This document shows, piece after piece, positions 39,498 to 51,895 of a stretch of 64,000 nt of DNA. A program made the position numbers and the translations under genes. How positions within the stretch are numbered: the first letter of the stretch is position 1; the number at the start of each line of letters is the position of its first letter. The stretch is from Gymnogyps californianus (taxonomy: Eukaryota > Chordata > Aves > Accipitriformes > Cathartidae), in the NCBI RefSeq assembly GCF_018139145.2, contig NC_059479.1:6200001-6264000 (forward strand). Reading direction: 5' to 3'. A model generated the notes under the pieces. That model was not told where the DNA came from and ran no database searches. It worked only from the letters and a program-made list of their open reading frames with translations.

Positions 39498-41133
39498 ATA
39501 TATAAAATATATATAGTCTACTTATATGTGCATAAATGTAGGTGGAGGGATATAAATACATATGTGCACTGAAACACATGGCAAGACTAACTTAAACAGA
39601 AGTAAAACATCAAAATTTACTACAATTTACTCCAATTAATAACTGTAATGTTTGGACAATGTCTTGCGTCTATTGTAAGAACAGACAAATATTAAGTCCA
39701 ACATCAGTAATTCCCACAGATCTACAAAGATCAACCATTTTTTCTCTATTTTTCTAGGGAATGACTAAGAAACGTAGCAAATGCTGCACTTGTTCACTCA
39801 TCTTAAACTGCAATGCTTTCTATTCTTAAATTATCACAAAGCCCTTTTGTTAGCAGCGCTGCAGAGGTATTTCCACAGCTGCAGACTGTATTCACAACTC
39901 TGGACAACGATGTGTACTGACTTGTTACAATGACTTATTCTTGCGTTTTCAAAGCCATCTACATAACGTTGAAGAGTTTCAGTCTTGCACAACTCATACC
40001 TCTGTTATACAGTCCTTAACTTTTCCTGAGAGCATCAAATAGATAAGTGGTAAGCCACTTTGAACTCACTTCGTTACCTAACTACATCCCAATGAATAAA
40101 CTACTGAAGTATAGCATCTTATGTGATCTTAGGTATGGTATTTATGGATGACTTTACAAACATACTTAGTGGCTTATGAGCACAAGTTGCACTGAAGGTA
40201 GAAGGACTTGCACTCCTATAACACTAAACACCGTTGAAGTTCCCGTCTCCCTCTCTCTCAACTTCATATCACTACAAAACAAATTCTAAAAGGAACTTCA
40301 TATGAGAGATGAGCATTGGTCCAATTTACCATTTCTCATTGAAGTTGAGATGGAGTGTGATACAACTACGAAGAGTAAAAAGGTAAGTTCAGATGAAGAC
40401 AAATGGGAGCCAAGCACTTCACCAGATATCTTCTTACAATTACGAAAGTGTCAGAACCTCTGTCCTAAATTTGTTCTGTTGAGGTTAATAAAACAGATCA
40501 TTGTTTCCAAGGCTAAGACATGGTAGAATTTTTATTAGGAACTGCCTTCTAACAAACGAGAAATACAAGAGCAAAACTGTTATTTGAATGTCACTGATTC
40601 TTCAAGTTTAATACATCTAATTTCCTCTTTCTCTTAGCAATGCTGCTAGTTGAGCTGTCTGCAGAATTATACAGTGCTCAGGCACAAACACAGAAGAGCC
40701 AGTGGTTTGCAATTGAAATGAGATTTCATAAATCAAGGGAATACAACATTCCCTGTTAGCGGAAAGCTGGCTCTGCACTATTTTAAAGCAATATTTTAAA
40801 GAACATTTTAATACAAGCAGAAAATTATTTTATCAGTAGTATTAGTACCAGTTATTCCTTGCACATAAAAATATATAGTCCTTCCTTCCTTCTTTCAACA
40901 ACATCCTTCCTATACATATTAAAGATTTTATCCAACAATTCTACTTTCTAAAAATCTTCTCCCTTATTTGATTGTGCAGTTTTGCTGTTAAATATTTTTT
41001 CACTCTGTTCATTTCCTTCATGCAAAGACTCTAGTGTATTTTTAGTGTCTTATATAATTGTTCACTAATGCCTTATTAAAGCTGAACACCTGTAGCTTCA
41101 GTTATCTTATAAATGAGGTAACAAGGAAGAACA

Positions 41134-41151
41134 CCCACCCCCCCACCCCCC
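41134..41151. repeat. C-rich simple tract
   Basis: CCC, A, seven C, A, six C, in unique AT-rich sequence. Like the tract at 33276 it is a possible minus-strand G-quadruplex or simply simple sequence. Confidence 0.8.
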
Positions 41152-42393
41152 AAGGGAAGCTTGTTTTCTATATCTGAGCCACGAGCATTAAGACATTTTA
41201 TACCTCCTCAAAGTCATCTGCTCTCTGGTTCCAGCATTTCAAGCTGTTATTCATGCTTTTTGGCAATGAGGAAAGAATCAAATTAACACCAAAAAGAATG
41301 AACACAGCAAACTGAATTCTTCTATAGGAAGCCTCTGCAAAAGCTCATCACTTTGAATATGTTACTCCTTAATAGAGATGATGAAAGCATCCATTTCAGA
41401 AGCTTGGCATTCTGCTCTGCAAACAGACAAGAAGTGATATCGTCCGAGAAGCGTTTCAGATTACCATAAGATTATTTTCTCACAGTTGTTCATTCTGACG
41501 CCTTTAAAATACCAATGCAGGCACTAGCAACAGGTTTCTTTGCTGCCTCTAAAAAGCCTTTATTAGCAAGAATATTGCGAGGCTGCATAGCTAGCAACAA
41601 TCAGCTAGCAGGTTATTTGTGCAACGCAGTTTCGGACTGGGTTAGATAAGCAGTCCTACTTGCAGCTGAGCCTACCAGCCACCCCAAGCATCTCCTTGTC
41701 CTCACTCCTCTCCCATGGTAGAATTGCCACTCCTGCAAATTTCCCCACGCAGCTGGGCATGTCCCAGCTAGGGAACAGCCACACATGCTGCCACACCAGC
41801 AGAGCTGAACGGGAGGAGAGAGAGAGGGGACCCGTTTCCAGGGCAGAGCAGCGACTGAGCCGTGACCAACAGCTGTAAGCAGCAGTATTTCCACCCAGCT
41901 CAGAACCTCACACTGACCCCAGTCTTGGTGTAGGTAATGAAGTTTGCTACTTGTACTGGCACAAATGTCTCCTCCCTGAAACCACAGTAAGTTAGAGGAC
42001 AGACTATGGTAATGGGACACCCTACACAGGCTGGCATTTACAACAGATTAGCTATTCTGACAGCAGTTTGTCCTTGACTGAAATGGAAGCAAATCCCCAG
42101 TATAAACAAGATCTCAAAGAATGTATGTGGACAGAAGCCAAAGAGCAAGGACAATTTTCCAGCACCCTAGAATCTATTGCTTTAATTTGTCTCTACAGCT
42201 ATATAAAACTAGCAATTTATCTTGTCTTTTTCTGAACAGCCTTTTATAAAGCAAATCAAATATTCTCACAAGTGTGATTCTTAGTATCATTTCTGAATGG
42301 GAAGCTCAGGTCTTCTTAGTATCATTTGATAGTGTGCAATGTAATTGGCCCCTGGCTGATGTCTTCACTTATTTCACGCATTTTTAGACTCAC

Positions 42394-42454
42394 ATCAATA
42401 CTGAAATCTGGTGCAAGCCCTGTCCTCTTAAGGGAAAGAGCTTGCGACATAATC
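42394..42454 (-). other. Possible 61-nt spliced exon, minus strand
   Basis: The minus strand shows a strong polypyrimidine tract and acceptor (TTTACTTTTTCTTCCTACAG), then 61 nt starting GATTATGTCGC, then the donor GAT|GTGAGT. At least two frames are open: one reads MSQALSLKRTGLAPDFSID, the other LCRKLFPLRGQGLHQISVL. The second is the phase that would follow the exon at 50411-50597. Neither is recognised. Confidence 0.25.
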
Positions 42455-43679
42455 CTGTAGGAAGAAAAAGTAAATGATCCAAAGTGGGCATGACCCAAAC
42501 TCAAAGTTCCCAGTAACGTCGTGTGTCTCTTTCCACACCCCACACTGCTGGATGCACCTTCTGTGCTGTAGCTCTATTTAAAAGTCTGAAAGAGGAAAGA
42601 GGTCTAGGTCTGTGCATATGTACTAGATCTGTAATACACAGTTCACAATAAAATTAAAAAAAAAAAAATTCACCAAATGAGCACTAAAGTAATTAAAGCC
42701 TATCAAATTGATCCTTATTACACTTACATCATTGGTAGGATATATCCCTTCAGACAGGACTCTATTGAATTCCCATTACCTTAACTGAAAGCATAATAAT
42801 GCAGAGCCACAGCCTGTTCTAAAAATGGTTCTCTGAGCTTTTTCATGACTGATCATAAAATAGACTTATTGGAATATTGTAAAACAATTCTTTGTTTATT
42901 TACAGGTATGCAAATAAAGCCCCCAGTCACAATCTGTCAGATTTTACAGAGTATCACAAAACCCAGAATATATGCCCAGTTTAAACACTGTAAAATAAAG
43001 ATGACTCACTTCAAACGATGGCCTAAGGGCCTGAATGTTGTAAAGTTGACACATTTGAGTTATAGGAAAACCAAAGTGTCCTGAGCTAATTAAATCCATT
43101 CATCTTGGACTTTAAAGTTTCAGACAGATCTGTAATGAAAATTTATTTCCATTTCTTTCTATTACTTATTTCATCTCTCTATATAGCTCTGCTGAATGAC
43201 CAGATGTTTGGAAAAATCCTGGATCTGGTAACTGGGAAGGTTTTTGTGTTGCTGAGAGCTCTGTGTTTTAACAAAAAGAACCACAATTCTCCAACAGATT
43301 ACATTCTTAAGGAGACATTGATCCTACATGAATCCGACGAAAAGCATCTCTATAAAATTGTACTGGTAAGATTAGGTGCAGGCTCCTAATTGAACCCGTA
43401 TCAGAGTATATATAGCCTCCCCTACCTCCTCAATGCCCCATTTTTGGGTTGCAAGGGAGCTGTAGCACCCACCAGATACAGGACTGGTCAAGATGATATA
43501 GGGACCTGGACTTACGCAACACCAGTCTGTTACATAGCACCCCTGCCATGAGACTAAATGTAGGCCACCGAAGGACAGATCTACGGAAGCTGTTATGCAT
43601 CTAGAATGGAACTGAATTCAGGAAAGAGATGTTTTCTTTTATACCAAAGTTTTCACTAACGAAGCATGATCAGATCAGT

Positions 43680-44050
43680 CTCGGGAGGGCTGATAGGTAT
43701 CCCACAGCTATACCCATCTGAGGTGCTGCTGTGCTGCGCTCCCTTGAACTAGTTGTGGTTCCCCCAGTTCCCTGCTCTGGAATCAGGAGGCCAAGAGCTT
43801 GGGGAGCCTTTGGTCCATCCATTTCTCTGTTGGCATTAGGAAACCTGTAAACCTTGAAACTACGGGTTGAATCCAGGACTCTTGGGGCTTCCCTGCTGCC
43901 GAGCTGGAAGCCTGGAAGTTCTGGGCTGGGTTCCCAGGTCCTGTAGCGCTCAGGCAGTCTGGATGGCAGAGCAGCCATAAGGCACAGATCCTGAGAGCCC
44001 TGCATCTGCTCAGGGAAATTGATATTCGGGTAGAAACAGAGAAACTGAAA
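43680..44050. other. GC-richer block of unknown nature
   Basis: The block is GC-richer than its AT-rich surroundings, with the words CTGCTGCCGAGCTGGAAGCC and GGTTGAATCC (the latter one base short of a pol III B box). Open frames on the minus strand (for example 43670-44053, 127 codons) are unrecognised and Pro/Arg/Ser-biased. It may be an old, decayed interspersed repeat. I cannot name a family. Confidence 0.3.
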
Positions 44051-45574
44051 CACACAAAAAACAATTTTACAGAGCAGCTGGGGTATGGAGAGAGCCCATA
44101 TTGTTTGGAAGCATTATATTTTATTTCCTGAGTTTGGGGGATAGGGATGTTTTTGTTGTTGGCTTTTTTTTTTTAATCCCTCACTCAAAAGAAACAGAAA
44201 CATCAAAATGCTTTAGGTTGGGCTCTGAGCAAAATGTCCCCTTTTCTTAAAATACCCAAAACACAGCTCACAAGATGAAAAAATCATAATGGCTCTGATA
44301 AAGAATAGATGAGACAAAGTGGAAACAACAGTCATCAGTTCAGGGAAAAGCCCTCCAAAAAAACTATGACATGAGATCTGTGCTCCCTAAAGTTACAGAA
44401 CAGCTAAGCAGACAAGAAGACATTGGTACTACCTAGCAAAAGTAGCATAGGAATATGCACCTCTGACTGGATTCTATGACCCACAGTTACTAATCATCAA
44501 TTTGTCTAGGCTTCAGCCACTGCCACTGCACTTGTATGCAGGTCAAAAACCCTGCAGGACATTAAGAAAGACCAGAGATGCATCTACCTAAGCACTGGTG
44601 ACAGTTTCTTTCCTAAGTTACTTTTCCTTCTACTTCAGGTATACCAGGAATGATTACAATTGGATTCTGTCTCTCTCTCATCACATTTAATTTGATGTCT
44701 GTAGCCTCCTTCCTATGAAAAAATAAAAAAAAAAAAGTAGGTAGGCATATTTAAGCAAGAATGCACGATTTTCCCATACCTATCTCTATTTTTTACCCGT
44801 TTGTTTTTGTCATGATTAAGTCTTAATTATATTTTCCCCTACTACATAAATGCTGAATGACAAACAGGTACAGGACTGAAAAGTAGATCAAATCTATTGA
44901 ACTCTCTTCCATAATGACAGACGGAGATTGTCTTTTGCGTTGTTGTGACAAATGAGTTTTACAGCTGTGACTCTGACTTGACTATTATCATCTACTTAAT
45001 CAATCAGTGAAATTCCAGGCAAATGAAGCTCCAACTCAAAGGTCAGAAGTAGTTATCACTAGTGTACTTTGTGTTGCATAGCATTTTAATTAGTTAAATG
45101 GCTCTGTACATATGTATGGCTTTTATTTGTAATTTATTCATGATTTTACATTAATCACTGACATCCTGACACCTAATTAGTAAAGAGGACAAACACTCAC
45201 AGGTAATATGGGGTGAGAACTACCATACGTATTTTAATAATCAAAGTTGAGACAGCAAGCTAAAAAAAAATCAGGGCTTCAAAATGAAGAGCGACAGCTA
45301 GTATTTAATTAGTTTCATCTGTACATATTCTATTCCATTTCACTACAGACAGCTCAGGCTCACTCCAAGTCAAACAGAAATTAAAGCAAAAAAGCTTTCA
45401 AAAATACTTTATAGCAATGCTACAAAATTTCATTAATATATGAATACCGTAGTTTATTATCTATGCCTTGGAAAATCCTATGGAATTCTGTCATCAAGTT
45501 TCTCCTTGTCAGGAGAAAACACTGACATAATTTTTGGCTCCAAAAGCATTGCTGCCATCCACACACTAAGCCAC

Positions 45575-46152
45575 AATCATAGAATCGTTCAGGTTGGAAA
45601 AGACCTTTAAGATCATCAAGTCTGACCATTAACCTAGCACTGCCAAGTCCACCACTAAACCATGTCCCCAAGCGCCACATCTACACATCTTTTAAATACC
45701 TCCAGGGATGGTGACTCAACCACTTCCCTGGGCAGCCTGTTCCAATGCTTGACAACCCTTTCGGTGAAGAAATTTCTCCTAATATCCAATCTAAACCTCC
45801 CCTGGCGCAACTTGAAGGCCATTTTCTCTCATCCTATCGCTTGCTACTTGGGAGAAGAGACTGACACCCACCTTGCTACAACCTCCTTTCAGGTAGCTGT
45901 AGGGAGTGATAAGGCCTCCTCTGAGCCTCCTTTTCTCCAGGCTAAACAACCCCAGTTCCCTCAACCACTCCTCACAGGACTTGTTCTCTAGACCCTTCAC
46001 CAGCTTCGTTGCCTGTCTTTGGACACGCTCCAGCACCTCAATGTCTTTCTTGTAGTGAGGGGCCCAAAACTGAACACAGGATTCGAGGTGCGGCCTCGCC
46101 AGCGCCGAGTACAGGGGGACAATCACTTCCCTAGTCCTGCTGGCCACTCCGC
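45575..46152 (-). mobile_element. CR1 LINE retrotransposon, 5'-truncated, minus strand
   Basis: CR1 fragment of about 578 bp in minus orientation. Read on the plus strand it begins AATCATAGAATC at 45575, the complement of the CR1 terminal repeat, and continues through the complement of the 3' UTR (GTTGGAAAAGACC) into ORF2. The 5' truncation point lies near 46150, where the similarity I recognise ends shortly after CTGCTGGCCAC. It retains more of ORF2 than the copy at 38875 and is in the opposite orientation, so the two are independent insertions. The tail is degraded to about one and a half units. No target duplication was seen. Confidence 0.95.
45655..46152 (-). pseudogene. CR1 ORF2 C-terminal remnant with one frameshift
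   Basis: Remnant of roughly the last 165 residues of CR1 ORF2. On the minus strand the first frame carries the family words [39 protein letters not shown] and [14 protein letters not shown]. Near 45813-45816 one extra base in the complement of CTTGAAG shifts the frame. The remainder continues in the next frame with [20 protein letters not shown], then NRLPREVV, and ends at the TAG complementary to 45655-45657. The catalytic part of the reverse transcriptase lies upstream of the truncation, so the copy is dead. The frame shown on the opposite strand (45662-45991) is a shadow. Confidence 0.9.
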
Positions 46153-48890
46153 TCAATCTGAGGATTTGAGTGCAAACATTCAGAAGATCTCTAAGAACTA
46201 GGCCCTCTTCCCTATTCAGAAGATGTTTCAGCGTAGAACTTATTTAATTAGAAATTAATTTCATGCTAAACAATTTTCTTCTTTGCTAATTAATGACAAA
46301 TCTGTCAAGGAGATTTACCTGGAAAAATGTATTTCCTATATTTTCATGATGTGCTGATTTCTTTTTGTGATATTTTGTTTTGACATGAAATTTTTCTTTT
46401 CATTTTGACAAAAAAAAAATTCAAAACATTAAACTTGAGCCAAAATATATTTTCTTTTTTATATGTCAACTTCTCCACCCTTTTCAAGGTTCAGGTTATA
46501 CTGGACCATTCCTGTTTTCTTTTATTTTGCTTCAGCTAAGGAACCAAAAGAATCAGTTATTCACAGAGTTCTGCTGCTCTGTAACTTACCTACAAGGCTT
46601 CGTTTCCCCAGCAGACAGCTATAAGCTCTTTAAAGAGTATCATGGGCTTTTCAGCTGGAGGGATCATTCAAATACATTGAGCTGGGATCTGCTTCCAAAC
46701 ACTCAACATTATAGACTTCATCTACTGTTATATCGAGAACACAGAAATTGAAAGCTAACTATCTGATTGGTGCATTTCATGAAACAAAAATTCTGATATG
46801 CAGATAACCCCTCTTTTTTGATAGTGAATGTAACAGGAATTTGTTCTTTTATTTGGATCACTTATAATAGCACTGTTTCTTAGCAACAGCATGTGGTAGA
46901 AGACTTAGACATAGAAGAAGCAACAAACACTACATTCACTAGAACAGTGAGAACTGGAAAGAAATAGCAAAAACAGATTTAGTTAGTTTGATTGTTTATC
47001 TCCCAGACAGACACACATATCAGGACTATTTGGGAAGGCACTAACCCCAGATCTAAGCCTTTCCTCTTTTGGTTGAGACACAGTACACTAAAAAAACATT
47101 TCATTGTAAGTCAGGCTGCAGAAGTGCAACTTCAAGTAGCTGAAGGGAAGGAGGAGGAAGACGATTCAAAAAGCACTGTCCCATAACGACAAAGGAAATG
47201 GCAACCCTGAAGCTTCTAGTTGTATTTTCAAGTAGTTAAAATGCTTCTCCTGCATACATATTGATACTGTCCATTTTGATCAAGATTTAATCCTTGGACT
47301 GAACCGGTGAATTATACAATAATATTCATAATAATGTCTTATCAGGAGCAGAGTAGTAAGCACTCTAATAAAAGAGTAAAAATTATTGCTCCCTTCCTCC
47401 TCTTCTGCAGCAAACAACCTCAGCCATAGAAAACAGATACAGCTTTCCACAAGTCATTTACAAAATCGTGGCTAGAGCCAGAAAGTCCAGATTAAAGCCT
47501 GCTCTAACATTTAACATAAAACCTGTATTTTTTTTCCCCAAACCACTTGCCCACATCCTCAGAGCTTTCTCCACAAGAAGCATGGAAGATGGGAAAAGTG
47601 CTGCCCTGGAACTGAAATTTTTATTTTTATATTTATGGCAACAACTAACCCAAAATAATTTCATGGTACTACTTAACATGTGATCACAAAAGAGCACTTC
47701 TCTAAACAATGAAAAAACCCCATAATGAGAAGAAAATAAACACTTACATACCTTGAGACTGCTATGACTGAATGACTTCAATATGTAAAGGGTTTGGAAA
47801 AAAAAATGCTTGTCAGTTGTGCTAAATTATTCATAATGGTTATTTAAAACAAGGTAAACTCTCTAAGTTGTACCACTTTTAGGTTGGCATTTTGTGCATT
47901 TTAGCCACCTGTTTTAGTAAGAGTAAGTTTCTCCATTGGAAAGCACCCTCACATCTGCCTTTTTTCTGATGGCATTTATCCTCCTTTTTCTCAGCAGCTC
48001 GTGCCAGACTCCAGTGGTGCAGAATGATTGGAAATTTTTTCTCCTCCTGTGAACAACAAGTGAACCATCCATCTTAAACAGCAAAGACTATCACCACTCC
48101 CTTCCAGCAAACTGAAACGGATAGGTAGCAATTTAACATGTTCTCATCAAGACATTGCGTTGCAGATGAAGGGGAACATGCAAATGGCTGGATACGGCTG
48201 TTTGTGGATCTACCTTTACACAATATTGTGTAAACTAAAGCTACTCTGAATAGCCATATGATCTAGCTTTTCCTGTGGACAGTCCAAAAAAATCCATGAA
48301 ATATTATTTTTGCTTCAGCAAACAAAGGTGTTCTCTGAAAGCACAGTTTAAAATGACAGCACTACCTAACTGTGCTGATAACATGGAAAGATTACACGTT
48401 ACGTTTTTTGGAAACTCTTAGGAGCTCATAGAGATTTCAAGTGCCAGAGTCTACATTCGCCCTGAAATTCCAGCACTCCAGTAGATGGTAGCACTCCAGA
48501 CGTGGTCCATTATACAAATACATGAATTTTAATACATGCAATGTATATAAATATATAATATATTCACATATAAAGATATTTGAGGGAAATTTTAATATAC
48601 TGTTATATTGATAGTTTATACTATAGACTATTAGGGCACTTACAATACTCTGAAAAATTATGAAATACATAAACACTTGCATTAGAGAGCTTATATACTG
48701 AAACAAAAGAGGTAAGAGAAACATAAAGGTTGGAAAAATTAGAAAACAACTACAGGATGTAGCAAAGACCACTCAAAATTCTTTTAACACCTCTTGAAGC
48801 ACTTTAGGATCTTTAGCCCACTCATTTATGATTTCTTTTCTAAAGTATTCTCAGTATTAAATGAAAATCCTGCCATGGCCCTTGCCTATG

Positions 48891-48930
48891 AAAAAAAAAC
48901 CCCAAACCCAAACAAAACCCACAAAAATAC
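48891..48930. repeat. A/C-rich simple sequence
   Basis: An A9 run is followed by irregular CCCC/AAA alternation (CCCCAAACCCAAACAAAACC). Smaller versions occur at 24298 and 25411. No retrocopy is recognised beside it. Confidence 0.7.
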
Positions 48931-50410
48931 CACACTGCAGGAGCAATAATTAATTGGGCATGAAGCCTGTAACTTTGCTTATGTTTTCGTTACTTCTAGG
49001 GTGGCAACCACCAGTACAGTTCCAGACTAGTCTCACAGCAGAGGCCTGTTCTCAGACGCTTTCTGAAACACAAAATAAAAACACAAATCATATAAAAATT
49101 TAAAAGAGGCAAATACAAAAGACTCCTGTGTGGCTCATTACTATGAGCTAACTTAACGGTCACCATTAAGTTACCAGTGGTCTTTAATTACCATTTGATG
49201 TTTGTAAAACATGCTTTATTCCAAAGGACACCAAAGCACTTTATCTCTATTGGTATCACTTCAGGAAGGAAACACAGCAGATATTTAATAACAACAGTTT
49301 AAAACAGTAAGTGCTCCACATTGCATAAAGCAGGGGATAAGTGTAGCTGAACACAAAGTTGTGACAAAACGATGGAACGGGACCTCTGCGAGCTTATACA
49401 TACGATTTATTCTCTGTAAGAGCATATGTACATGCAGCCTTTATTCCAACTTCAGGTAATATGCAAGATACACTTAATTAGCAATTGTTCATACATTACT
49501 AATTTCTCTTATGTGTGTAAACTGGGCACTTAAACTGGATAATACAGATGAAAACTACTTCATTCAAAATGCTTTACTTTAAGCTAATAAGAATAATGAA
49601 GCATTTTTACTTTTCATTGTAAGTCGGGTTAAATCCTAGGGTTAAAGCCAGTTATTCCTATGTTACTAGACTGAACAGTAATTGCCCTGAGGCAAATTCC
49701 TATGCTAAACTTGTGATTATGTTATCTTTACAGCATCCCACTGCAATAGGCTTTCTCTGCTTAGTCCTGTCACTTTTGATAAAGATTATTTTTCCTCTTA
49801 ATTTCCCTACGTTATACTATACCATTGCACCTACCCACCTCACTTTCTTAAAAGCTCTTCATAGCAAACCTATCATTCTATTAGTAGCCGTAATGAATTA
49901 CTGCTAGGCAACGCCAAGCAACATGCTTTTTATTGCGTGTCACTGTTTCATAGTTCAGACATTTACTTCCATGCTTGGACGCCACAAAGCCCATTTACTA
50001 TTTCCTTGGCTATCCATGGCTAACACTAGCATAGCACTATGATCTACAGACAGTACCTTGTTTATAATGTCGTGATATGACAGACAGAAAATGGAATTAT
50101 TATTCATTACAATTTTTACTACTGTTTCACATGTCTTGTTCACATACGGACAGTCTTCTCTCTCTACCCACATATCTCATGAACCCAAGATCTAGATCCT
50201 GACCACCGGATCTGCACGTACATTTTGAATATCCTCTGTCCTGTCCCAAGAGTAGAGCTGAGGTACCATTCAGATCCATCAGTAATTCACAGTTCTGAAT
50301 GTGTAGCAAGGATAAAAGATATGCCTGATGGAATTATCAAGACAAATAAGCATTTTCTTTCCACAGACTGTTAATAAATATTTCAGTTCTACTGAGTTGC
50401 AAGCACTTAC

Positions 50411-50597
50411 CTGGCATGCTGAGGCGGGTGCGCAATGCAGTCATAGCCAAAAGAAGAAATTCCAGTGCTTGAAGCGGAAGCATGGCTAGGGCAACAGGCT
50501 GTTGCTCTGAATACGCCACAGATAGATAGCCAAGTAGTTTCCTTCTCTCAAAGAAACTACAAGTGCTGGACTTGCATGTCACGGATCGAGTCCTAAT
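50411..50597 (-). other. Possible spliced exon, minus strand
   Basis: On the minus strand a good acceptor (CTTCAGCTTTTTTATTCAG, with TCTAATG as possible branch site) opens a 187-nt segment closed by an exact consensus donor CAG|GTAAGTG. One frame is open throughout, about 62 codons, including FFERRKLLGYLSVAYSEQQP. An internal ATG with G at -3 would begin MLPLQALEFLLLAM, which has the form of a signal peptide or signal anchor. I do not recognise the protein. An open frame of this length is not rare by chance, so the splice signals carry most of the weight. It could be a protein exon, a lncRNA exon or chance. Confidence 0.3.
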
Positions 50598-51878
50598 CTG
50601 AATAAAAAAGCTGAAGATTCATTAGAAATGAGTGATAACCATTTGGAAAGCCTTTACACTGAAATATCTTGAGAGATAATCTGTTCTCAATTCTGTAAAT
50701 AATATCACAGTGGTTTTTTAAAAGGTTCCTTATGTAGAAACCTCAGCCCAATACCCTGATTGTACCTGTACCTCTCCATGATTTGTTTGTTGTTACATTT
50801 TTTGTTGGTGTTACTGTAGCTTTTAAACAGACACAAAGGAACAGAATGAGAACGAGCAAGTAATGAACAAATCATTAAAAGAGTCACAACTGTGTGAGAC
50901 CAAGATCAATCTAGCACATTATCCTGCTTCTTGTGGGGCCAATAGTGGATTCCTCTATTGGATTAGAGGATGTAGAGGATAATTCACTGATCACTACTTT
51001 ATACCAATCTTAATGTTATCATTGTATCTATATCCCTCTTAGGCATCTCTTTTCCAGACTTCGAAATTCTGGTTTAGGTAGTAATTTCTAAAGCCATTTT
51101 TCATTTTGGCCTTTTCTGTTCTTCCTCTGTTTCAAGGATTCTTTCTTTACCAATCTGAATCCCTTCAGATCAGTCACCTCGCACAGTATGCTGTTGTTTT
51201 AATGTTTAGAAATGAACCACAACTTTACAAGACATGGGAAGAGTGTGTGTGGGGTTAGGAATGAGTAAATAAAATAGTATCAAGGAAAGCAGGTCTGACC
51301 CAAAAGGCAGCTGCATGGACAGAGGGTGTCGAATCACTCCTGGAAGCGGAGCGAGGACAGACAAAACCATAAGCGTCCACGGGGCTCTGTCCCCAGACGC
51401 ATCATGAAGTTTTCCTGAGGATTCACAGGCTCTGCTTTACAAAGAGCTCAGAGTGTTAAAGGTATTTTATTATATAGAAACCTTATTTTACAACTTATCA
51501 CCCATGATGTTCCAGTTAACTAATGCAACAAGCTAATTATTCAAAGGAATAAAAACTTTAGTACTTACACTGACCACCTGACCTACTTGCTACACTTACT
51601 ACATCAGGTAGCTTGCGAGTATAGATTATATTTAGACTTTATATTTATGATGTATAAAAAAGCCTTCTATTTGTCCAACATATTGCTTTATACCTCAAGA
51701 ACTTAAATGTTTATTGGAAATATCTTGCAATTTTTCTCCTATGCTTAGAAACAAGTTTACTGTGTTATCATCTATACTGCCTTTTATTCAAAAGTATATA
51801 ATATATACGAACTCTTTCTTGCTTTAGAGTTGTAACATCATTGTGACTTCTGGATGTTTTCATTCTTTATCAGGTTCC

Positions 51879-51895
51879 TTTTTTTTTTTTTTTTT
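51879..51895. repeat. Poly-T run (17 nt)
   Basis: Seventeen T in a row. A 15-nt T run also lies at 20656-20670. Neither is joined to a recognisable retrocopy on either strand. Confidence 0.9.

Larger units (their letters stand above)
39143..45574. other. Non-coding sequence between the two CR1 copies
   Basis: Unique sequence with the possible exon at 42394, the C-rich tract at 41134 and the GC-richer block at 43680. A plus-strand frame at 40302-40526 meets an AAG|GTAAGT donor near 40381, but no convincing acceptor precedes it. Confidence 0.5.

Noticed and set aside
40302..40526. Plus-strand exon ending at AAG|GTAAGT near 40381
   Set aside because: No usable acceptor or promoter upstream; a single donor-like site is expected by chance at this frequency.
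41613..42020. 135-codon minus-strand frame
   Set aside because: Mildly GC-richer patch with overlapping frames on both strands, Cys/Trp/Ser-biased, no splice structure and no motif.
43864..43874. GGTTGAATCC as a pol III B box of a tRNA or SINE
   Set aside because: One base short of the consensus, and the only A-box-like word lies about 34 bp upstream instead of about 44; no cloverleaf can be formed.
45662..45991. 109-codon plus-strand open frame
   Set aside because: Antisense shadow of the CR1 ORF2 remnant.
46591..46660. Minus-strand acceptor and TAG|GTAAGT donor pair
   Set aside because: The acceptor tract is weak and the only open frame ends in a stop at the last codon.
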